Assembly: GCA_031288005.1 (NCBI GenBank)
Contig: JAITSE010000041.1
Location: 1-16,926 of the forward strand
Direction: 5' to 3'
From: Treponema sp.
GTDB taxonomy: Bacteria > Spirochaetota > Spirochaetia > Treponematales > Breznakiellaceae
Length of the DNA: 16,926 bases
The notes below the pieces were generated by a model. That model made no database searches. It saw only the letters and a program-made list of their open reading frames with translations, and was not told where the DNA came from. Within the stretch, counting starts at the first letter, position 1. Each line of letters starts with the position of its first letter. Positions 10,856-16,926 of the stretch are shown piece by piece. Made by a program: the position numbers and the translations under genes.

Positions 10856-12652
10856 ATGAGGCTGTTTCAAAACTCAATTCAAACGAGCTTTTTTACCTGT
10901 CTTTTCCCGGTCCTGTTTCTGGCCGGATGTTTTAATCCCATTACTGTAGAGCCTCCAGAAGGGGCCTTCAATGAAAAACCGGCGCGGACCGCTCCTTTCA
11001 CCGTGGAGATTAACATTGGCGATGACAGCCTGAACGCCAGGTTTCAGCATGACTCGGCCCGGACTGTTTTGAGCGGAGCCGGGGATTCCATGAGCCTCAT
11101 TAACAATTACGCCAATTTCGCGCAGCTTGCGGCCCTTGATGAAAACGGCAGGATTTCCTACATGGGAGAAAGTTTCAAGGCCAAGGATGCTGAAGGCGCG
11201 GTTTTCGATATACCTGGAGCTCTGGCAAAACAGAGCAAAATCTATCTTCTCTTGATGGGCCGCTGGGAAGAAGGCGCCGCGAATCCGACCCTTCTGGCCG
11301 CGGGGTGCAGCACGAGTCTGTCAGATGATGAAAATAAAGTGCTGCTTTATATGTGGCCCATAGTTGTAAAGGCGGAGATCAACTCCAGCCTCGGCCTGCC
11401 CGCTTCCAACTCTAATTCTAATGTCCCGGTAAAGTATAACAGGGAGAGCGGCGCGGCGGAATTGTGGCCCGCGGATTGCGAAATAAAGTGGACGATAACG
11501 GATGGAACCAAAACGTCCGGGGACCCTCTTGCGCCGCTGATTGCCGCGCAGGAAATACTCGCCGCGGTGAAGGAGGGGAGGGCTGTTCCTGAAACCCCGT
11601 CTGGGGGTATATGGGACGGGGAATACTCTTCTGAAAAGAAGCCGCTGAAGGTGGAGAAGGAGTTGATTAAGAGCCGTGGGAAGAATACGGCTGACGGCGC
11701 GGAGTGGGATGATGAAAAGGTCCTTTCAACCGGGGAAGTCGCCGGGAACGTGATAAGCTTGGATTTAAGCGGCTATACCGCGGGCCTTGAGGCTCAGTTC
11801 AACGAGGGATATGTGTACTTCAATTTTGAGTATGTGCCTTTTAACCTGAACGATCCAGCGGCGTGGCTGGAATGGGAAGGGAATTCTGAGTTTAAGCTTG
11901 ACGGCCTTGGCCTGCCTGTTTGGATAATCCGCAATGGGCTGAACGATGAGGCCGGCGATGAGAACACGGAATTTGACAGGCCGGCTGCGGGCGTATCCAA
12001 CGGGAACGGCGCGGCGGCTTTTAAGGTAAAACACCGGTACTGGGCGGCCAACCCTTCGGGAAGCCTTTGGGGTGAACCAGAAGCTCCCTATGATATGCTC
12101 AAGTTCGGCGGCAATTACTTCTTTACTGATTTTCCAGAGTATGAGGGAACAGCGGATACTTCGATAACTGTAAATGAGAGAGATTCTCTGCTTGCAGGAT
12201 ATGATCTTAAAGTGAGTTGTGTGTGGGATGATTATGAGCGGAGACCCTTGAGACCGGAGGAGGGCGGCGGCCTTCTTGAATGGGAGATTGACTGGAGCAA
12301 ATCCGGCCTGCTAACTCTCGCAACGGGGGAGATTAGTCCTGACGACCCTAACTGCGTAGCGCCTGAGAACCTAACAATCATCCGGGACTCATCCGGCGTA
12401 CAGAAATTGAAACTCTTAACCTTCTTCAATGGATCAGTAAACGGTTCTACTCACAGATATGTGATTGCCCTGAGGGGAAGGCTGGAAAAAGGCTTTAAGG
12501 CGCATACCGCCGATATTATAGATATAGAAACATTTAAGGGCGGCGGCGCTTATATAAAAACTGGTGAGAGAAGTTTTGAAGATGGCCAAGATTACTCAGG
12601 CAGTATAATAAGCTATTGGGGTAACTCCCATGGTGTAGATTTCATTTTCTGA
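10856..12652 (+). CDS. Large lipoprotein of unknown function
   Basis: 598 residues. The signal peptide MRLFQNSIQTSFF is followed by a hydrophobic core and the lipobox LAGC, with the lipidated cysteine at residue 25; the mature protein is thus anchored in a membrane, inner or outer leaflet not determinable. I do not recognise a domain. The mature part is acidic, rich in Trp/Gly/Asp and has beta-type strands (for example YVYFNFEYVPFNLNDPAAWL). A Ser-Asn run (ASNSNSNVPV) sits near residue 187. Start: I prefer the ATG at 10856 to the one at 10829, which adds nine residues before the signal peptide and overlaps the promoter. Codon use is GC-rich like the resident genes, so although it follows attC-like site 2 directly, it has no attC after it and is probably not a cassette. 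Long treponeme lipoproteins of this sort often lack characterised homologues. Confidence 0.82.
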   Translation: MRLFQNSIQTSFFTCLFPVLFLAGCFNPITVEPPEGAFNEKPARTAPFTVEINIGDDSLNARFQHDSARTVLSGAGDSMSLINNYANFAQLAALDENGRISYMGESFKAKDAEGAVFDIPGALAKQSKIYLLLMGRWEEGAANPTLLAAGCSTSLSDDENKVLLYMWPIVVKAEINSSLGLPASNSNSNVPVKYNRESGAAELWPADCEIKWTITDGTKTSGDPLAPLIAAQEILAAVKEGRAVPETPSGGIWDGEYSSEKKPLKVEKELIKSRGKNTADGAEWDDEKVLSTGEVAGNVISLDLSGYTAGLEAQFNEGYVYFNFEYVPFNLNDPAAWLEWEGNSEFKLDGLGLPVWIIRNGLNDEAGDENTEFDRPAAGVSNGNGAAAFKVKHRYWAANPSGSLWGEPEAPYDMLKFGGNYFFTDFPEYEGTADTSITVNERDSLLAGYDLKVSCVWDDYERRPLRPEEGGGLLEWEIDWSKSGLLTLATGEISPDDPNCVAPENLTIIRDSSGVQKLKLLTFFNGSVNGSTHRYVIALRGRLEKGFKAHTADIIDIETFKGGGAYIKTGERSFEDGQDYSGSIISYWGNSHGVDFIF

Positions 12653-12850
12653 GCGTTTTGAAATACAATGAAACCGGCTCACAAATACTATAATGGACTT
12701 GGCGAACATTTGGTTCGACGATAACCTATTTTACTGAACCCTATCGGGTTCGGGTTATCGAACAAGTCTCGCAAAATACTACGTATTTTGCCGATTTTTA
12801 TAAGGAATTTGTTCGACAACTGAAGTTATCGAACAACTCTAATATTTTTT
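12653..12850. repeat. Intergenic region holding structured repeat family 1, copy B (12690-12837)
   Basis: Copy B is the short form of the 7703-7927 element. It folds on its own: GATAACC (12720-12726) with GGGTTATC (12752-12759), GAACCC with GGGTTC around a TATC loop, GCAAAATAC with GTATTTTGC around TAC, and TCGAACAA with TTGTTCGA as an outer stem. No gene is present. Confidence 0.8.
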
Positions 12851-13663
12851 ATGACATGGTTTAGCAGTCAGCACGTGGTATTCCAGGCGCTTTTGGCCGG
12901 CCTCTTCACCTGGGGCCTCACAGCCCTGGGCGCGGGGCTGGCTTTCTTTTTTAAGGATATTAACCGTAAGGTTCTGGACGGTATGCTGGGCTTTGCCGGA
13001 GGCGTTATGATTGCGGCCAGCTTTTGGTCCCTGCTGGCCCCGGCCATAGCAATGGCGGAAGCCGACGGGGTCTTTCCCCTGATACCAGCGCTTACCGGTT
13101 TTCTTTCAGGCGGCCTATTTCTCAGGGCCGCCGACCTGCTCCTTCCCCATTTGCATACCGGACATAAGCGCGAAGATGCCGAAGGAATACGGACTTCATG
13201 GCGGCGCTCAATTCTTTTGGTTCTGGCCGTTACCCTCCACAATATCCCGGAGGGCCTCGCCGTGGGCGTGGGTTTCGGCGCCGCGGCCGCCGGGTCTCCC
13301 GGAGGAACCGGGCTTGCGGGCGCTCTTGTCCTGGCCCTGGGCATAGGTCTTCAAAACTTTCCGGAAGGCGCCGCGGTTTCTATCCCCCTGCGGCGGGAAG
13401 GTCTGTCCAGGTTCAGGAGCTTTTGGTACGGCCAGCTTTCAGGCGCGGTGGAGCCGGCGGCCGGTGTGCTGGGCGCGGCCCTGGCCTTTTTCATGCGGCC
13501 CGTCCTGCCATACGCCCTGGCCTTTGCCGCGGGCGCGATGATTTTCGTGGCCGCCGAAGAACTCATCCCTGAAGCCTACCGGGAAGGAAACGATCATATT
13601 GCCACTGCCGGCCTTATGCTGGGTTTTGCGATTATGATGGCTATGGACCTGGGTTTGGGATAA
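12851..13663 (+). CDS. ZIP family metal (zinc) transporter
   Basis: A 270-residue inner-membrane protein with about eight helices, importing zinc or other divalent metals into the cytoplasm (ZupT/ZIP family). The metal-binding helices are clear: HNIPEG at 130-135 in the fourth helix and QNFPEG at 168-173 in the fifth, then AAEELIPEA with Glu236-Glu237. The histidine-rich cytoplasmic loop typical of the family is reduced to [10 protein letters not shown]. First helix: [24 protein letters not shown]. Substrate among Zn, Fe, Mn is not decided by the sequence. The only plausible start, ATG 12851, has no ribosome-binding site. The upstream structured repeat ends about 14 bases before the start, so that element likely forms part of its leader. 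Confidence 0.93.
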   Translation: MTWFSSQHVVFQALLAGLFTWGLTALGAGLAFFFKDINRKVLDGMLGFAGGVMIAASFWSLLAPAIAMAEADGVFPLIPALTGFLSGGLFLRAADLLLPHLHTGHKREDAEGIRTSWRRSILLVLAVTLHNIPEGLAVGVGFGAAAAGSPGGTGLAGALVLALGIGLQNFPEGAAVSIPLRREGLSRFRSFWYGQLSGAVEPAAGVLGAALAFFMRPVLPYALAFAAGAMIFVAAEELIPEAYREGNDHIATAGLMLGFAIMMAMDLGLG

Positions 13664-13715
13664 AACAGCTTTCTGAAACTTGCGGCCCCAGGACGGCCCC
13701 GCCCGGCCGCCCGTA

Positions 13716-13745
13716 TTGACTTGATCTTCCCCGGCCTTGTAAGAT
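13716..13745 (+). promoter_or_regulatory. Promoter of the bactofilin-TPR-mtaB operon
   Basis: TTGACT (13716-13721), 18 bases, TAAGAT (13740-13745) with a TG just before the -10 box. The bactofilin ATG follows 19 bases later, with GAGGG at 13755-13759 as ribosome-binding site. Confidence 0.5.
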
Positions 13746-13764
13746 TTGAAACAAGAGGGCGCCG

Positions 13765-14136
13765 ATGACTGAAATTCATAACGATATGCTTGAAGATGAG
13801 GATTTTGACACAATCCTATCATCAGATATAGATTTTTCAGGGACCCTTCAATTTGAAAAACCCTTTCTTGTGCGGGGGAAGATTTTCGGGACAATTGACG
13901 CCCGGAGCCTCCTAGTTGTGGATTCCTCCGCGGTGGTAGAGGCCAGCATCAGCGCATCCAAAGTGATAATCCGCGGGACCGTAAAGGGAAACATAAACGC
14001 CATGGAGAAAGTGGAAATAACCGGTACGGGAAAGCTGACCGGAGACATCACGGCGCCGCTGATTAATATGGAGACCGGCTGTTCTTTTAACGGACGCTGC
14101 ACCATGGAAGAAAGGGATTTGCCGTCTGAAAAATGA
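13765..14136 (+). CDS. Bactofilin (polymer-forming cytoskeletal protein)
   Basis: 123 residues with the bactofilin (CcmA/DUF583) right-handed beta-helix core from about residue 20: DIDFSGTLQFEKPFLVRGK, IFGTIDARSLLVVDSSAVV, EASISASKVIIRGTVKGNI, KVEITGTGKLTGDI. Bactofilins self-assemble without nucleotide into filaments that scaffold cell-wall enzymes or shape determinants; in spirochaetes they affect cell morphology (family knowledge). The N-terminal ~20 residues are acidic and probably disordered, as is the short C-terminal tail. It is the first gene of a tight operon: its TGA overlaps the ATG of the next gene by 4 bases (ATGA), so the two are likely translationally coupled. Confidence 0.95.
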   Translation: MTEIHNDMLEDEDFDTILSSDIDFSGTLQFEKPFLVRGKIFGTIDARSLLVVDSSAVVEASISASKVIIRGTVKGNINAMEKVEITGTGKLTGDITAPLINMETGCSFNGRCTMEERDLPSEK

Positions 14137-14765
14137 GAGAGCTTTGCGGAAAAATAGGCGCGGCCCTGTTTCTGCTTCAGGCCGCATTTGTTCACGCCCA
14201 GGTAAAGCCTGACGCGCTTGCCGAATATAGAAACGGCAATTACAATGCGGCGATTTCCATCTGCCTGGACGAGCTTTCGGCCAATCAGGAAAATCTTGAA
14301 TCCCATGTGGTTATTTGCTGGAGCCTTATCCAGCTTGGCCGCTACGAAGAAGCCAGCAGCTATGCCCTCTCAGGACGGGCCCTCAGCCGTTATGATATCA
14401 GACTCATCGAGATTCTTGGGGAAGTAAACTATTACCTTGGCCGCAACGCCGAAGCCCTTCAATGTTTTCAGGAATACATTAACCTTGCCCCAGAAGGCAG
14501 CCGCATTGATTCGGTCTATTACTTCATGGGAGAGATTTATATACGCCTTGCGCGTTTCCACCATGCGGATATAGCCCTGTCAACCGCGGTTCATTATATG
14601 CCGGGGAACGCCGCATGGTGGGTCCGCCTGGCCTACGCCCGGGAAAACGCCGGGGATTTGCAGGAAGCGGTGCTGGCCTATGAGCAGGCTCTGTTCCTTA
14701 ACTCCCAGCTTGCCGACGCCCGCCGGGGCCTTGAGCGGGCCAAGCAGTCCCTGGCAAACCGCTGA
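14133..14765 (+). CDS. Secreted/periplasmic TPR-repeat protein
   Basis: 210 residues. The N-terminus MRELCGKIGAALFLLQAAF ending in VHAQ is a Sec signal peptide with likely cleavage after AHA-type residues near 22, so the mature protein should be periplasmic. Then follow at least five TPR helix pairs: LAEYRNGNYNAAISICLDE, ICWSLIQLGRYEEASSYAL, VNYYLGRNAEALQCFQEYI, FMGEIYIRLARFHHADIAL and RLAYARENAGDLQEAVLAY. TPRs bind protein partners. Coupling to bactofilin (4-base overlap) suggests a link to envelope or shape functions, but that is inference. It ends 5 bases before mtaB. Confidence 0.9.
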   Translation: MRELCGKIGAALFLLQAAFVHAQVKPDALAEYRNGNYNAAISICLDELSANQENLESHVVICWSLIQLGRYEEASSYALSGRALSRYDIRLIEILGEVNYYLGRNAEALQCFQEYINLAPEGSRIDSVYYFMGEIYIRLARFHHADIALSTAVHYMPGNAAWWVRLAYARENAGDLQEAVLAYEQALFLNSQLADARRGLERAKQSLANR

Positions 14766-14770
14766 AATCA

Positions 14771-16231
14771 ATGCCGTCCATATCGGTTGTAACTCTGGGC
14801 TGTAAACTCAATCAGCTTGAAAGCGAAGCCATCGCGGCATCCTTCCGCAAGAAAGGTTTCAGCCTGCTTCCCTGGCCCGCGGCCGCGGATATTCTTGTGG
14901 TAAATACCTGCACGGTTACATCCAAAGCGGAACAGAAGGCCCGTCGCATCATCCGCAAGGCCCTCATGGATAATCCGGCTTCCTTCCTAATCATAACCGG
15001 CTGTTACGCCCAGCTTGACGGCCCCGCCCTGGCCGCGCTTGAAGATGAGTTCATCGGGAAGCGCTCCTCCCCGTCAGGACGCCGGGTATTTGTTGTTCCG
15101 GGCGGCATGAAGCCGGCGCTGCTGGATTTGCCCGGGCGGATGCAAGGACGGACGCCTGAAACAGCGCTGATTGAGGCCGGCCTTGAAAAACAGGGCGGGG
15201 AAGCGGGGGAGTGGGATCCTTTTGCTTTCAACCCCGGGGATTTCTCCTTTCATTCCCGTTCTTTTTTGAAAGTCCAGGACGGCTGCGATCACGCCTGCTC
15301 CTATTGCCGGGTAAAACTAGCCCGGGGGAAGAGCGTAAGCCTTGACGCTGTATCCGCGCTGGCCCGGCTCAGGGAACTTGAGGAGAGGAGATACGTCGAA
15401 GCTGTGATCACCGGGGTCAATATCAGCCAGTACAGGGATTCCCGCGGTGAAGCCTGTGATCTGGGCCGGCTCCTTGACTTCCTGCTCCGGGGAACTTCCC
15501 GCATCGCCCTCAGACTCTCTTCTTTAGACCCAGGAAGCGTAAATCCTGAATTGCTCGCGGTTCTGGGCAGCCCGCGCATACGGCCCCATTTCCACCTTTC
15601 GCTCCAGTCAGGAAGCGGGGAAATCCTTAAAAGTATGCGCCGGCGCTACGGCCCGGAGGACGCGGCCAGGGCAGTACAAGCTCTCCGCTCCTGCCGGGAT
15701 GACCCCTTTATAGCCTGCGATATCATCGCGGGTTTTCCAGGGGAAAGCGGGGAGAAATTCCTTCAAAGCTATGAGCTGTGCCGGCGCCTCGATTTTGCGT
15801 GGATTCACGCCTTTCCCTATTCAAGGCGGCCCGGAACAGAAGCCGCCGGATTAAAAGATCAGGTAAGCGAAAGGGATGCCGCGGTCCGGGTGGAAGCCCT
15901 CTTGAAGCTTGCAAAGCAGGGCCGGAAACGCTATGCCGGGCGGCAGTTTGGGAAGGCCGTGGACGCCGTTATGGAAACCCAGGACCGCGGGAAAGGCCCA
16001 TATATCCCCGCGGTATCGGAAAATTATCTCAGGCTGGCTGTTCCCGTCCCTCAAGACGGCTTTTTTCCAGGGAAGCTCCTGCGTTGCCGTATACGCCCTC
16101 TTCCTGGAGACGGCATGGATCGCTTTGACGCTATGGGGGAGGAACTTACGGCCTCTCAAAGCGCATCATCGCGACGGGAGCGAACCTTAGATTCCGCGGA
16201 CATAAACCTGACCAGCGCCGCCCTTGACTAA
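14771..16231 (+). CDS. mtaB: tRNA t6A37 methylthiotransferase (MtaB-like radical SAM enzyme)
   Basis: Adds a methylthio group to t6A at position 37 of ANN-decoding tRNAs. An N-terminal MTTase domain with TLGCKLNQLES (Cys11), NTCTVT (Cys47) and TGCYAQ (Cys78) holds one 4Fe-4S cluster. The radical SAM core has DGCDHACSYCRVK with Cys172, Cys176 and Cys179 for the second cluster. Later motifs ITGVNISQY, HLSLQSGSGEILKSMRRRY, DIIAGFPGES and HAFPYSRRPGT are typical of the MiaB/MtaB group. The GCKLNQLES start and TVTSKAEQKARRIIRKA region fit MtaB rather than MiaB or RimO. The C-terminal part (VMETQDRGKGPYIPAVSENYL) corresponds to a TRAM-like RNA-binding domain. 486 residues, slightly longer than usual, the surplus being an insertion around residues 90-150 and a non-conserved tail. 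No strong ribosome-binding site; probably translated after the TPR gene five bases upstream. tRNA-Lys(TTT), a known type of substrate, follows. Confidence 0.93.
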   Translation: MPSISVVTLGCKLNQLESEAIAASFRKKGFSLLPWPAAADILVVNTCTVTSKAEQKARRIIRKALMDNPASFLIITGCYAQLDGPALAALEDEFIGKRSSPSGRRVFVVPGGMKPALLDLPGRMQGRTPETALIEAGLEKQGGEAGEWDPFAFNPGDFSFHSRSFLKVQDGCDHACSYCRVKLARGKSVSLDAVSALARLRELEERRYVEAVITGVNISQYRDSRGEACDLGRLLDFLLRGTSRIALRLSSLDPGSVNPELLAVLGSPRIRPHFHLSLQSGSGEILKSMRRRYGPEDAARAVQALRSCRDDPFIACDIIAGFPGESGEKFLQSYELCRRLDFAWIHAFPYSRRPGTEAAGLKDQVSERDAAVRVEALLKLAKQGRKRYAGRQFGKAVDAVMETQDRGKGPYIPAVSENYLRLAVPVPQDGFFPGKLLRCRIRPLPGDGMDRFDAMGEELTASQSASSRRERTLDSADINLTSAALD

Positions 16232-16266
16232 TCTCCATATTTTAAGGTATGGTAGAAAAACATCTC

Positions 16267-16283
16267 AAAAGACCGGGTCTTTT
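16267..16283. terminator. Bidirectional-type terminator after mtaB
   Basis: AAAAGAC (16267-16273), CGG loop, GTCTTTT (16277-16283): a 7-bp stem whose outer part is A on the left and T on the right. It ends the bactofilin-TPR-mtaB transcript and separates it from the tRNA. Confidence 0.55.
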
Positions 16284-16307
16284 AATTCCGGATCAGTTTG
16301 GTGCTGC

Positions 16308-16380
16308 GGGCCGCTAGCTCAGTAGGTAGAGCAACGCCCTTTTAAGGCGTGGGTCACACGTTCGAATCGTGTGCGGCTCA
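16308..16380 (+). tRNA. tRNA-Lys (anticodon TTT)
   Basis: A 73-base cloverleaf: acceptor GGGCCGC (16308-16314) with GCGGCTC (16373-16379), D arm GCTC...GAGC, anticodon stem ACGCC with GGCGT around the loop CTTTTAA (anticodon TTT, A at position 37), variable loop GGGTC, T arm ACACG-TTCGAAT-CGTGT, discriminator A at 16380. CCA is not encoded. It reads lysine codons AAA/AAG. Confidence 0.95.
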
Positions 16381-16493
16381 GTTTTAATTCATTGTGCCGT
16401 AAGCAATTACGGTACAATCTGTTTCTTCAAAATCGAACCTTCGCGGCAATGTGCGTTTATCGTGCGGTTACTTTTTCGACTTTGGAGGATGCA
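16381..16493 (+). other. Gap between tRNA-Lys and integrase: likely attachment-site side
   Basis: Contains an imperfect inverted repeat just after the tRNA (TGTGCCGTAA at 16394-16403 and TTACGGTACA at 16408-16417) that could be a tRNA terminator or integrase arm site, and GGAGG (16484-16488) six bases before the integrase ATG. If an element is integrated here, the attL core should be the 3' half of the tRNA; the other copy is outside the window. Confidence 0.4.

Positions 16494-16926
<433 letters not shown>

Noticed and set aside
10856..12652. Lipoprotein gene as a third cassette
   Set aside because: It follows an attC-like end, but no attC-like site occurs after it and its base composition matches the resident genes.
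12868..13344. 158-codon minus-strand frame
   Set aside because: Antisense to the ZIP transporter and made mostly of Arg/Pro/Ala.

Overview
The window looks like chromosomal DNA of a spirochaete, most likely a gut-type Treponema (inference). The basis is GC-rich housekeeping genes, a treponeme-style Ig-like repeat protein fragment, a bactofilin/TPR/mtaB cluster, a lineage-specific lipoprotein and intergenic regions packed with structured hairpins. No marker gene fixes the species. Both ends are suspect: a 13-C run at 159-171 joins an Ig-like gene fragment to intergenic DNA, and the last 94 bases are pure G, cutting off an integrase. The G run is almost certainly technical.

Left part (1-7640): remnant of a surface protein on the minus strand; a hairpin-rich leader; lysC-dapB (aspartate kinase and dihydrodipicolinate reductase, a lysine/diaminopimelate operon); convergent to it a haemolysin III/PAQR-type membrane protein; a multi-hairpin intergenic element; argF (ornithine carbamoyltransferase, minus strand); and, divergent from argF, a 927-residue STAND-like protein with a degenerate P-loop and TPR-like repeats.

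Middle (7640-10855): a structured repeat, a small flavin-binding (PPOX-family) gene, a minus-strand orphan, and then an AT-rich island that reads as two integron-type gene cassettes. Cassette 1 carries an ACT-domain gene broken by three frameshifts. Cassette 2 carries an intact MNT/HEPN (MntA/HepT-type) toxin-antitoxin pair. Each ends in a 166-180 bp attC-like site, and a third attC-like right end lies just upstream. No integrase of the IntI type is present, so this would be a cluster of attC sites lacking an integrase (a CALIN).

Right part (10856-16926): a large lipoprotein, a second copy of the structured repeat, a ZIP-family metal transporter, then a tight operon of bactofilin, secreted TPR protein and mtaB (tRNA t6A37 methylthiotransferase). 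This is followed by tRNA-Lys(TTT), a plausible substrate of MtaB, and the start of a tyrosine integrase, the usual layout of an element integrated at a tRNA gene.

The least ordinary signals are (a) the attC-like cassette pair and (b) two families of dispersed intergenic elements whose base stems are conserved while the hairpin tips differ completely between copies, together with an excess of perfect palindromes having exactly three-base loops.
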